A DNA stretch of 64,000 bases. It comes from Bifidobacterium asteroides. GTDB lineage: Bacteria > Actinomycetota > Actinomycetes > Actinomycetales > Bifidobacteriaceae. The stretch lies in assembly GCF_003202755.1 (NCBI RefSeq), contig NZ_QGLK01000005.1, positions 434,001 through 498,000 of the forward strand, read 5' to 3'. The first letter of the stretch is position 1, and each line of letters begins with the position of its first letter. Under the pieces are notes generated by a model that saw nothing but the letters and a program-made list of their open reading frames with translations, made no database searches and was not told where the DNA came from. A program made the position numbers and the translations under genes. This document shows, one piece after another, positions 10,239 through 18,289 of this stretch.

Positions 10239-11162
10239 TTATTTTCGCTGAACACGCGATATGCGGTCCACGAAGCTCTTGCGGAAACCGTCCACATCGA
10301 CATCCACACAAACATCTGAGTTCTTTTCCTCGCTGAGGATACCGTCATAGTCAACGGCTGTCGCGCCCAAAGTTATTGGACTGGAGATTTCAACATCCAC
10401 GAAGGCTGAACGCATCGTAAACAGTTCCGGCTCGATCAGGACCATAGCCGCCGAAGGGTCATACATCTTGATCCCCTCTTCGATGTGGCCGCCATCGTAA
10501 GAGCGGAAGAGGGAGCCGACCATCTTGCCGACTTCGCCTGCAGCTTCCAAATCATCGAGGTCATTGGGAATCAGGTGAGCCTTTCGGCCAATATCCAGAC
10601 CGACCATAGTGATAGGAAGTCCACTGCGGAAAACCATTTTGGCTGCTTCTGGATCAACAGAGATGTTGAACTCGCCGTAGACTCCGATATTCCCTCGTTC
10701 TGTTGATCCGCCCATCGAGACGATGCGCTCGATATGGCTTTTGACCTCAGGGAAAGTCGCTAGAAGAAGGGCGATATTGGTCAGGGGTCCCAGTGTCAAT
10801 ATGGTGACGGGTTCGGTGCTCTCCATGAGCACCTTACGTTCCTCCAAAACTGCGTTATCTTCGGTCAGCAGACTGTCGTCGGGCTCGGGAAACTCAAAAG
10901 ACCCCATACCCGATTTGCCGTGCGCTTCCGTAGCAAAACGGTTGTCTCTCATAAGCGGAGCAGCCGCACCACGGGCAACAGGGATCCTCCTGCCTAAGAA
11001 AGTCAGCAGTTTGAGAGCGTTGTTGGTTGTATGTCCGATACCCACATTGCCGGATACCGAGGCAATCAACTTGATGTCAAAAGCAGGCTCATCTACCAGC
11101 AAGGTAATTGCCGCAGCATCATCAATACCAGGATCTGTATCGATAATCAGAGGTTTAGCCAT
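10239..11162 (-). CDS. Nucleoside hydrolase, IunH family (Tyr in place of catalytic His)
   Basis: 307 residues. Nucleoside hydrolases split the N-glycosidic bond of ribonucleosides to base and ribose. The calcium-binding N-terminus DTDPGIDDA (residues 8-16) and GPLTNIALLL are clear. At the position of the leaving-group His of the pyrimidine and nonspecific enzymes (usually HDP) it has Y234 in KMYDPSAAM, so its base preference or chemistry should differ from the paralogue at 13173-14150. It follows the iron alcohol dehydrogenase gene with an 88-base gap and belongs to the long minus-strand operon. Cytoplasmic. The natural substrate is unknown. Confidence 0.88.
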   Translation of the reverse strand: MAKPLIIDTDPGIDDAAAITLLVDEPAFDIKLIASVSGNVGIGHTTNNALKLLTFLGRRIPVARGAAAPLMRDNRFATEAHGKSGMGSFEFPEPDDSLLTEDNAVLEERKVLMESTEPVTILTLGPLTNIALLLATFPEVKSHIERIVSMGGSTERGNIGVYGEFNISVDPEAAKMVFRSGLPITMVGLDIGRKAHLIPNDLDDLEAAGEVGKMVGSLFRSYDGGHIEEGIKMYDPSAAMVLIEPELFTMRSAFVDVEISSPITLGATAVDYDGILSEEKNSDVCVDVDVDGFRKSFVDRISRVQRK

Positions 11163-11250
11163 CAGTTCACTCCTTTTCTTTGATGTCTAATGGAAAGCTG
11201 GTCATAAGGAATCGACTCAGTACCGCTCGAACACCGGTTCCCTCATGCTC

Positions 11251-12474
11251 TTATTGCGCCTGAGGAGCAACAGTGTCGGCAGTTTCGCCATGGCCCAAAG
11301 CCATTTGGAAAATCGCCCTGCAGTCGTCGCGGTTCAGCCTGACTACGGAACCTATTGCCTGGTCAGGTCCATAGAAGTCGATATTGTCCAGCATCTGCTC
11401 GATGCCATCTTCAGGAATCGAGTAATCAGCAAAGGAGATCGGCATGTTCATCGAGGTGAAGAAGTTCTCGGTTGCTGTCACGCCGCGCAAGGCCAGATCC
11501 GTAACATCCATGGTTTCATCGTGAAGGCCGAATACTTCTTGGGCATACCGGGCGAAGCGCCGAGGAGACCTTTTGATGCAATACCTCATCCACGACCCCA
11601 TGATGATGGAGAGAGTGGCACCATGAGGGGTGTCATAAAGGGCACTCAGTTCGTTGGCTATGGTGTGGGTTGACCAATCCTGTTCACGACCGACCCCTAG
11701 GGTGTTGTTCTGCGCTATCGTCGAGGCCCACATTATCTGCGCACGGTATTCATAGTTTTTCCCGTCTGCTACTGACTTAGGGCCGATGGCGACCAGGGTA
11801 CGCAGAGCGCCTTCAGACATACGGTCTATGAGCCCGAAAGTGTCATCCTTGGTGAAGTAGCGCTCGCAGATATGCGAGAACATATCCACAACTCCGCAAG
11901 CGGTCGGGAAAGCTGGAAGAGACTCGGAAAGCAGCGGGTCCATAAAAGCCAAAGCCGGGCGAACAACGGGATTGCTCACCAGCAACTTGCGGTGCTCATC
12001 CTCATTGTTTATTACTGCCACCTGGCTCGACTCGCTACCGGCTGCAGGGCAGGTCAGGACTGCACCTACCGGAACCGTTGCCTGGGGCTCGGCAACGCCC
12101 GTGAAGTAGTCCCAGACATCGCGGTCACTCGCCAGGCCCAGACCAATAGCCTTGGCGGAATCGATACTGCTGCCGCCGCCGATGCCCAGAACGCCTTCCA
12201 CGCCCTCGCGGCGGGCGAGTTCAATGCCCTCTCGCACCTTCTTCAACCTGGGATTAGGCTGCACGCCGCCTAGCTCGACATACTTGACACCAGCCTGGTC
12301 GCAGCTCTTTTTGATCGTGTCCAGAAGACCCGTGGTTTGCAGGTAGCTGCCGTCATCATGGTGGATGAGGATCTTATGCACCCCGAGTTTTGCAAATTCC
12401 TGGCCTACTTGTTCCTCAGCACCTCGTCCAAAAATGAATCTGGTGTTAATGCAGATAGTGAAATCTTGAAACAT
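11251..12474 (-). CDS. Iron-containing alcohol dehydrogenase, YqhD/BdhA-like
   Basis: 407 residues. The NAD(P) site GIGGGSSIDSAK begins near residue 97 and the complete metal set is present: D197, H201 (VVDMFSHIC), H270 (STHTIANEL) and H284 (DTPHGAT). Enzymes of this branch reduce aldehydes to alcohols, usually with NADPH. Its start lies one base from the stop of the HAD phosphatase gene (TGATATG), so it is translationally coupled within the operon. In context it may reduce a free sugar or sugar-derived aldehyde released by the hydrolase, kinase and phosphatase steps; that is inference. The substrate cannot be read from the sequence. Confidence 0.87.
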   Translation of the reverse strand: MFQDFTICINTRFIFGRGAEEQVGQEFAKLGVHKILIHHDDGSYLQTTGLLDTIKKSCDQAGVKYVELGGVQPNPRLKKVREGIELARREGVEGVLGIGGGSSIDSAKAIGLGLASDRDVWDYFTGVAEPQATVPVGAVLTCPAAGSESSQVAVINNEDEHRKLLVSNPVVRPALAFMDPLLSESLPAFPTACGVVDMFSHICERYFTKDDTFGLIDRMSEGALRTLVAIGPKSVADGKNYEYRAQIMWASTIAQNNTLGVGREQDWSTHTIANELSALYDTPHGATLSIIMGSWMRYCIKRSPRRFARYAQEVFGLHDETMDVTDLALRGVTATENFFTSMNMPISFADYSIPEDGIEQMLDNIDFYGPDQAIGSVVRLNRDDCRAIFQMALGHGETADTVAPQAQ

Positions 12475-12475
12475 A

Positions 12476-13141
12476 TCATACTTCTTTCTTCAGAATCGAA
12501 GCCAAATCAATTACCTCGTGAGCCACATAAGTCGGATTCGCTTCAAGTAGAAGCTCGGTATCACCGTCGCCATAGGTCACACCGACTGACCTGACTGCAT
12601 GAGTTGCAGCAGCCCTAATATCTCCCTGGCTATCACCGATCAATAGGCAGTCCTGCGCAGATAGGTGCCATCGATCCAAAACATAAGAGACCATGGCTTC
12701 CTTGGTCATCTCTCGACCGGAAGCCACTTCAGGGGTAATCCATCCTTGGAACTTGTCCTCCCAGCCCTTGGTGGTCAGCAATCGTTCAAGAGCCGGCTTC
12801 GGCTTCATGGTGACGATTACGTTTCCTATGCCTTTGCATCTCAATTCTTCAAGAATGATTGCTATACCCGGATATAGCCGAGTAGAGGGGAAGTCATTTA
12901 TGGTCCGGTAGTGGGTGTTCACGTTCTTTTCGAAAGTTTCCAGCCTGTTTGGGCTAGGGCGGGGATTCACATGGTTGAAAATGGTCCTCATAGGGGCGCT
13001 CAAATTACTATTGTCCTGCATGAATGCAGCTGGGAAGCCACCGCCTTCGAGACTTGCAGCATACACAAGCGAGCGCCATACATCGCTGCTGCTGTCTGCA
13101 AGGGTCCCATCGAAGTCCCACAGCACCATGTGAATACCCAC
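12476..13141 (-). CDS. HAD-superfamily phosphatase
   Basis: 221 residues from a GTG at 13139-13141, chosen because AGGAG lies eight bases upstream; an ATG at 13129 and a TTG at 13144 are alternatives. Motif I DFDGTLAD, a motif II Thr in VIVTMKPKP, a lysine in the GREMTKEA region and motif III/IV LLIGDSQGDI place it in the phosphoglycolate phosphatase-like group with an alpha-helical cap. It would remove phosphate from a small sugar phosphate or nucleotide-like molecule in the cytoplasm. It is coupled to the alcohol dehydrogenase downstream and sits 31 bases after a nucleoside hydrolase gene. The presence of both a kinase and a phosphatase in one operon is notable. Confidence 0.83.
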   Translation of the reverse strand: MGIHMVLWDFDGTLADSSSDVWRSLVYAASLEGGGFPAAFMQDNSNLSAPMRTIFNHVNPRPSPNRLETFEKNVNTHYRTINDFPSTRLYPGIAIILEELRCKGIGNVIVTMKPKPALERLLTTKGWEDKFQGWITPEVASGREMTKEAMVSYVLDRWHLSAQDCLLIGDSQGDIRAAATHAVRSVGVTYGDGDTELLLEANPTYVAHEVIDLASILKKEV

Positions 13142-13172
13142 CAAAAAACTCCTAATTCCTGTCGTTTAGTTT

Positions 13173-14150
13173 TCAGTCATACTGACGTAGCGTCTTGTAC
13201 AGCAGATCCACAAAACCAGGGAAATCCAATTCAAGCGCTGCCTCCGCATTGGGTTGCTCCCCGCGGAAATCCATCTGCGGCGTACGTTCGATGTCGACAG
13301 CTGGATCAATGCCACGCAGGTGCCGGTAATCGCATACCGTCATTCCCCTGGTCAATTCACCCTTAAGCTCGATATCAATATGCATGGGAGCCGACTTGAT
13401 GAGATCAGGATTGATGATCCAGGCCGCTGCGCAAGCATCGTGAATGGTGGCTCCTGTCAATTGCGTTTCATCTTCGCAGGTTTTCAGGAAGTACTCGGTC
13501 AAATCAGCAGCGAAGTTGGCAGCCTTGGTGCCAATATTCCGGAAATCTGCAATATGCTTCTCGGTCAGACAGCACTGCCTCGTCAGATTGATCCCTGTCA
13601 TCTTGACATGAATTCCAGAATTAAAGACTCGATAAGCGGCCTCGGGATCAACATAAATATTGAATTCCGCAGTAGGAGTCCAATTGCCAAAAGTCACCGA
13701 TCCGCCCATGATGCAAATCTCACGGACGCGGTCGACCATGCGCGGCTCGCGATTAAGGGCAGCAGCGATATTGGTCAACGGTCCCGTGGCAATGAGGGTC
13801 ACGTCATCAGTGCTCATGACCGTATCAACAATAAAGTCGACGGCATGTTTGTCCTGCGGCGAATGGGTGGGCTCAGGCAGATCGGGACCATCCAGTCCGG
13901 TTTCCCCATGGAACTGAGGGGCAGTGACCAGAGGCATGACCGTTGGCCTGCTATGACCAGGGTAAACACCAATATTGTCAGCCTGGCCGATGACTTCCAA
14001 AACCTTGATGGCATTCCGCGTTACGTTTTCCAGGGTGCAGTTGCCACCGATCGTCGTAATGCCCAGCACATCCAGGTTTTGGACCGCCAGCATCATTGCG
14101 AAAGCGTCATCATGTCCAGGATCGCAGTCCAGGATTACTTTTTTCTTCAT
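13173..14150 (-). CDS. Nucleoside hydrolase, IunH family
   Basis: 325 residues. DCDPGHDDA (residues 8-16) is the calcium/ribose-binding start of the family, ATGPLTNIAAAL the middle motif, and H237 in TIHDACAAAW the leaving-group His found in inosine-uridine type enzymes. It should cleave a ribonucleoside or analogue to base plus ribose. Start ATG 14150 follows AAGGAGGAATA and overlaps the stop of the PfkB kinase gene by one base (TAATG), a sign of coupled translation. Queuosine-type hydrolases belong to the same superfamily, so a modified nucleoside is possible. Confidence 0.9.
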   Translation of the reverse strand: MKKKVILDCDPGHDDAFAMMLAVQNLDVLGITTIGGNCTLENVTRNAIKVLEVIGQADNIGVYPGHSRPTVMPLVTAPQFHGETGLDGPDLPEPTHSPQDKHAVDFIVDTVMSTDDVTLIATGPLTNIAAALNREPRMVDRVREICIMGGSVTFGNWTPTAEFNIYVDPEAAYRVFNSGIHVKMTGINLTRQCCLTEKHIADFRNIGTKAANFAADLTEYFLKTCEDETQLTGATIHDACAAAWIINPDLIKSAPMHIDIELKGELTRGMTVCDYRHLRGIDPAVDIERTPQMDFRGEQPNAEAALELDFPGFVDLLYKTLRQYD

Positions 14151-15121
14151 TATTCCTCCTTGAGTAATTCGTGATTGTTGAAAAAATCGTCAAGCTGTTG
14201 AATATTGGGACAGTGCCGAGCGCCCTTATGGCTGACCTCGTAACCCGATACAGCGTTTCCCTGTCTCAACGCCCCCACGAGTTCTTCGCCGGACAGAATG
14301 GCACTGATGAAACCCGCATTGTAGGTATCTCCAGCGCCGACGGTGTCTGCTACTTCGACCTTGAAAGCAGGAACATTAATCTCCGGGTTCCCCTGAGTAA
14401 ATCCGATGGAACCCCGACTGCCATCACGCGCGACCACCACACGGCCATCGCAGGCAAGCTTCCTGGCGTTCTCCCTCCAGTTATCTCGACCCAGATAGGC
14501 AAATTCTTCGGGCCCTGAACCAAGCAAATAATCCACCTGAGGCAAGATCTCATTCAATGCGCCGGCAAAGTCGGGATCCAGTTCTCCATTGTCTACGCGA
14601 AGGTTCAGGTCCAGTGAAGTACGAATCCCTCGCTCACGAGCCCAAGCGAACAAGCGGATGATGCTGTCTCGTGAACCACCCGCATAGGTCAAGCACATGC
14701 CTGAACTGTGGATCCAGGAGACCTCGGCGAGCTTCTTCATAGGAAGCTTGTCCCAATCCAGTTCTTTGAAGGATTGATGGTCCCTCGGCCAGCCCCAGAG
14801 ATACCGTTCGCCGGTCTCATCGATGAAGGCGAAAACACCGACAGTATTGACCTTTCGATCAACTATCAGACCGTCAACATCCACTCCCGCCGCTATCAAG
14901 TCCTTTTTGGTAAAGCGGCCGTAAGAATCATCACCCACAGTGCCAGCGAAGAGCACATCGCGGTCCAGCTTCGCAAGAGCCACCGCCGTGTTGGCACAAG
15001 TACCCCCTCCTACGACTTCTGGAGTCGGGTATTCGACCCTGGTCCTCTCCGGATTCAAAAAACGCGGAAAAGGAACAATGATGTCCACATTGGCATCGCC
15101 TACAACTGCTACTTCAGGCAT
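14150..15121 (-). CDS. PfkB-family carbohydrate kinase
   Basis: 323 residues. N-terminal GDANVDIIV and GGGTCANTAVALAKL sugar-binding region, and C-terminal DTVGAGDTYNAGF with the catalytic Asp of ribokinase-like enzymes. It phosphorylates a sugar or nucleoside with ATP. It lies between the TrpF-like gene (eight-base overlap) and a nucleoside hydrolase gene (one-base overlap), so the likely substrate is ribose or a related sugar freed from a nucleoside. The locus encodes a second PfkB domain in the regulator fusion at 19398-21269; the two are only distantly similar by eye. Confidence 0.9.
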   Translation of the reverse strand: MPEVAVVGDANVDIIVPFPRFLNPERTRVEYPTPEVVGGGTCANTAVALAKLDRDVLFAGTVGDDSYGRFTKKDLIAAGVDVDGLIVDRKVNTVGVFAFIDETGERYLWGWPRDHQSFKELDWDKLPMKKLAEVSWIHSSGMCLTYAGGSRDSIIRLFAWARERGIRTSLDLNLRVDNGELDPDFAGALNEILPQVDYLLGSGPEEFAYLGRDNWRENARKLACDGRVVVARDGSRGSIGFTQGNPEINVPAFKVEVADTVGAGDTYNAGFISAILSGEELVGALRQGNAVSGYEVSHKGARHCPNIQQLDDFFNNHELLKEE

Positions 15122-15815
15122 CGCGCGCCGCCTGGACGAAAGCTATGACTTTCTGGGGATCTTTGCAGTGAAGACCATCACCTCGCTCATCGGAATAGTT
15201 GGTAAAGCTGAACGAATCGACTCCATATGGATCTGTCTGCGCTATTGCCTCAGCCACATTCTGCTCATCGAGTCCGCCGGCAATGATGCAAGGGACGTCA
15301 GTAGCCTCGATGATGGCCTTGTCGATGCTGCGATCATGAGTCAGACCGGTTGCACCAATATCTCCGGCCTCAGGCGTCTTGGTGTCGATGAGGAAGAAAT
15401 CCGAAACTGGCTCGTATTCCTTGACATATTCCATGACTCTTTGCTCATCCAGCGGAACGCCGGCCAATACCGGGATGGCCTGCATGATTCGCAGAGACGG
15501 GAACCGCTTGCGGAGAACCCGTATCTGATCGGGTTCGATGGCATCGATGTCACCAGAAAGATGCAGGACATCAGGTAGGGCTTCGTTGAGGTTATCGCTG
15601 ATTTCGTCAATATCTTCAGCAACGGTAAGCCCGACTTTGACAGCGTCGTTACCTATGGCATCAAATATCGCCTTGGCCTGTGCACAATCGAGCTGGCCTG
15701 GGGTGCGTTTGATGCTTCCGTAGGAGACGCCAAGGTGGTCACCCCCTGCATCGATGACCATTCGTGCATCCTCAACGCTTCTGATGCCGTAGATTTGGAC
15801 GATGACCTTAGCCAC
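15114..15815 (-). CDS. TrpF-like TIM-barrel protein lacking the catalytic Cys
   Basis: 233 residues from a GTG at 15813-15815, which has AAAGGA eight bases upstream and overlaps the stop of the ATPase gene; an upstream ATG at 15866 would bury the start in that gene. The fold follows phosphoribosylanthranilate isomerase: IYGIRSVEDA at residues 8-17, VLHLSGD, FLIDTKT with D144, GATGLTHD, AGGLDEQNVAEAI and a C-terminal phosphate-gripping GVDSFSF with KDPQKV. In TrpF the first motif is KxCGI with the general-base Cys; here Y9 takes that place, and D144 is kept. It is therefore probably not a tryptophan enzyme but acts on a ribose-phosphate-like compound in this operon. Its reaction is unknown. 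Confidence 0.8.
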   Translation of the reverse strand: MAKVIVQIYGIRSVEDARMVIDAGGDHLGVSYGSIKRTPGQLDCAQAKAIFDAIGNDAVKVGLTVAEDIDEISDNLNEALPDVLHLSGDIDAIEPDQIRVLRKRFPSLRIMQAIPVLAGVPLDEQRVMEYVKEYEPVSDFFLIDTKTPEAGDIGATGLTHDRSIDKAIIEATDVPCIIAGGLDEQNVAEAIAQTDPYGVDSFSFTNYSDERGDGLHCKDPQKVIAFVQAARDA

Positions 15816-16632
15816 GTTCTTTTCCTTTCTGTCCTGCTTGTCGAATGACTTCGGTAAATGCCGCAACAGTGAAAACTGGTTTGGCTATGCCAACTTCCTG
15901 TGCCACTCGCGTGATTGGAGGAGGCGTCACATAGGCCTTCTGAAGAATCTCTTGGCGCGAAAAGACCTCTTCCCTGCTTCCCGCCAAAAGAACTTGTCCT
16001 TTTCGCATAAGAACCACACGAGGAAAATTTCTGGCGACAAACTTCATATCATGTGAAATCGTGATACACAGCTTGCCCTGATCTTTCAGCCTTGAAATGA
16101 TGGTCGCCAGGCGGTCATCCCCAAGCTTGTCCTGTCCGCAAGTCGGCTCATCAAACACCAAGGCTCCGGTATTCATCATGAGTACAGAACCGATAGCGCA
16201 GAATTTCTTCTCGGTGGGGCTTAAATCGAAGGGATGGCTGTCTAGCTTTTTCTCAAGCCCGACCAATTCGGCGATCTTGGCTATCCTGTGCTCTATCTCC
16301 TCCTGGCTCACACCTAGTTGATGAGGTCCAAATTCAAATTCCTTACGCACACTATCCAGAAACAGCTGGTCATCCGGATTCTGAAAGATATACCCTACCT
16401 TTCGGGCCCATTGAGCTGTTTGCGCAGTCGCGACATCAACCCCATCGATCAATACTCGACCAGAAGTGGGCTTGAGTATTCCATTCAGATGCTTGGCCAA
16501 GGTCGTCTTGCCGGCACCGTTCTGACCAATCAAGGCCACAGGCTGGTTACCCTCAAAAGTCAGGTTGACATCCTGTAGGGCACAATAGCCATTCGGATAG
16601 GCATGCTTCAGGTGTTCGACAACAATTTTCAT
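15808..16632 (-). CDS. ECF transporter ATPase, second (degenerate signature)
   Basis: 274 residues. Walker A GQNGAGKTTL near residue 37, Q-loop FQNPDDQLF typical of EcfA/CbiO subunits, and Walker B ALVFDEPTCGQD. The ABC signature, usually LSGGQ, reads DLSPTEKKF, so in the ATPase dimer only the partner supplies a normal signature and one ATP site may be inactive. Overlaps the other ATPase gene by four bases (ATGA) and the TrpF-like gene by eight. Energises uptake by the S/T membrane subunits at 17471-19059. Confidence 0.88.
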   Translation of the reverse strand: MKIVVEHLKHAYPNGYCALQDVNLTFEGNQPVALIGQNGAGKTTLAKHLNGILKPTSGRVLIDGVDVATAQTAQWARKVGYIFQNPDDQLFLDSVRKEFEFGPHQLGVSQEEIEHRIAKIAELVGLEKKLDSHPFDLSPTEKKFCAIGSVLMMNTGALVFDEPTCGQDKLGDDRLATIISRLKDQGKLCITISHDMKFVARNFPRVVLMRKGQVLLAGSREEVFSRQEILQKAYVTPPPITRVAQEVGIAKPVFTVAAFTEVIRQAGQKGKERG

Positions 16633-17474
16633 AGCAAACCCCTGATCGTCTGAACAGCATGACTCTCATCAATAGGCAACTCAGCAAGATCAAAACCAGC
16701 AGACTGCAGGCCTCTGCCCAACTTGACATAGTCAGGCACATCAATGCCCCAATCCGACGTACGGGGGTCAGTGAATACTTCCCTTGGCGTTCCCAGAGCG
16801 ACAACCTTGCCCATTCGCATTACCATGACTTGGTCGGCATACTGGGCGACGCGTTCCATGTCATGATCAACCATGACGACAGTCACCCCATTGGAATTAA
16901 GGTCTTTGACAATATTGAATATCTCTTCGCTTCCCAAGGGATCCAACTGAGCAGTACATTCGTCAAGCACCAAGATACTGGGCTCCATGATGAACGCAGA
17001 ACCGAACGCCACTCGTTGAACCTGCCCGCCCGACAAGTCCAAGGGGTTTTTGTCGAGCAGTTCTTCCAGATGCATAAGGTGCGCCACCTGGAGCACTTTT
17101 TCATGCATGATCTCCCGTGGCACTCCATAGTTGCCAAGACCGAATGCAAGTTCCTCAGCCACTGTGCCGGCTGTATACGAAAGCTGATTGAATGGGTTCT
17201 GAAAAACCAAGCCAATAGTCTTCGACAATTCAGCTATGGTCGTCTTGGCAACATCGACACCCTCAATTTGAACCAGCCCTTTAGACTTGCCCACGAAATA
17301 GTGCGGGACCAATCCGACCAGTGCGTTACAGAGGGTTGATTTTCCAGCCCCATTGGCACCGATGATGCAGAAAAAGCTGCCTTTTTCAACTGCAAAACTG
17401 ACGCGCTTCAAAGCACTTGACAAGGCATTTCGATAGCGGAACGAGAAATCCTTTACCTCAATTGCTTTTCTCAT
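16629..17474 (-). CDS. ECF transporter ATPase, first
   Basis: 281 residues from ATG 17474, which overlaps the EcfT stop codon (ATGA); the open frame extends further upstream but only within ecfT. Walker A GANGAGKSTL, Q-loop FQNPFNQLS, intact signature LSGGQVQRVAFG and Walker B ILVLDECTAQLD. In the Walker B region the usual Glu-Pro is Glu-Cys. It forms the cytoplasmic ATPase pair with the product of 15808-16632, both docking on EcfT. A C-terminal extension of about 60 residues follows the ABC core, as in many EcfA proteins. Confidence 0.9.
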   Translation of the reverse strand: MRKAIEVKDFSFRYRNALSSALKRVSFAVEKGSFFCIIGANGAGKSTLCNALVGLVPHYFVGKSKGLVQIEGVDVAKTTIAELSKTIGLVFQNPFNQLSYTAGTVAEELAFGLGNYGVPREIMHEKVLQVAHLMHLEELLDKNPLDLSGGQVQRVAFGSAFIMEPSILVLDECTAQLDPLGSEEIFNIVKDLNSNGVTVVMVDHDMERVAQYADQVMVMRMGKVVALGTPREVFTDPRTSDWGIDVPDYVKLGRGLQSAGFDLAELPIDESHAVQTIRGLL

Positions 17475-18289
17475 GCCCGACCTCCCCACTGAATGCCAAG
17501 GGGGACGATCCCCATGCCAGACAGGATGGAACCTGCCAGGACCAGCAAAAAAAGAAGCGTGATGCATGCAGTGAACAAGGTGTCTGCCCGTCTCCACTGG
17601 ACCTCGATATAACTGGTCTGGCGAATTCCCTTGATACCAAACCCTCTGGTCTCCAATGTCATGCCTCTCTCTTGAGAGTCAGTCAGGGATGAAAGAACCA
17701 CCGGCCCCAGCAGCGGTATGAAAGCTCTCGCTCTGGAAATAATGTTCCCGCCTGTTTCCAACCCACGAGAGTGCTGGGATTGCTCGATAACCGTTATTCG
17801 GCGTTGCATTTGAGGGACAACGTTCAAGCTCGCCAGTATCAGGTAACCAACTTTGGACGGAACTCCAACCTGGCTTAATGCGGCTACCAAACGGCCCATG
17901 TATGTGGTCTTGGTCGTCAGATAGAAAGACCCCAGGAAAACCATAAGGGTGACCACTATCTTGGCTGCGTAAAGACTGCCTTCCAGCCCCATCTTTGCAA
18001 ATCCCAAATCAAGTATGGTCTTGGTGTTCTTTGGACTGTAGCAGCCTTGGATGAAGAGCAGCATGATCGTCACCGGTATGCCGAAACCAAGCATGATCTT
18101 GGCGAACGGCCTGAGCTCATGTGCTGTTGCAGCCGTCAAGAAAAGCACGAGGATAAAAAACAACCCAAGGGTAAAGTCCGGCCATGCTATCGTGGACAAA
18201 CCAAGCGAACAAATCCCTACGATTTTCGCGATGGGATGCATTCGCGCTAAGGGCGAGTCAGGTATGGCAACGGAAGCAGGCCCGGACAT
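17471..18289 (-). CDS. ecfT: ECF transporter transmembrane coupling protein EcfT
   Basis: 272 residues with five to six membrane segments. The two coupling motifs that bind the ATPases are visible as SQHSRGLETG and TLETRGFGIKG, corresponding to the Ala/Ser-Arg-Gly boxes of the family. It links the S component to the ATPases. The start ATG overlaps the stop of the S gene by one base (TGATG). Dedicated (group I type) arrangement: S, T, A and A are adjacent, rather than a shared energising module. Confidence 0.9.
   Translation of the reverse strand: MSGPASVAIPDSPLARMHPIAKIVGICSLGLSTIAWPDFTLGLFFILVLFLTAATAHELRPFAKIMLGFGIPVTIMLLFIQGCYSPKNTKTILDLGFAKMGLEGSLYAAKIVVTLMVFLGSFYLTTKTTYMGRLVAALSQVGVPSKVGYLILASLNVVPQMQRRITVIEQSQHSRGLETGGNIISRARAFIPLLGPVVLSSLTDSQERGMTLETRGFGIKGIRQTSYIEVQWRRADTLFTACITLLFLLVLAGSILSGMGIVPLGIQWGGRA

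Noticed and set aside
15114-15815. Calling this gene trpF as part of tryptophan synthesis
   Set aside because: The catalytic Cys is replaced by Tyr and the context is a nucleoside/sugar operon, so the symbol would mislead.
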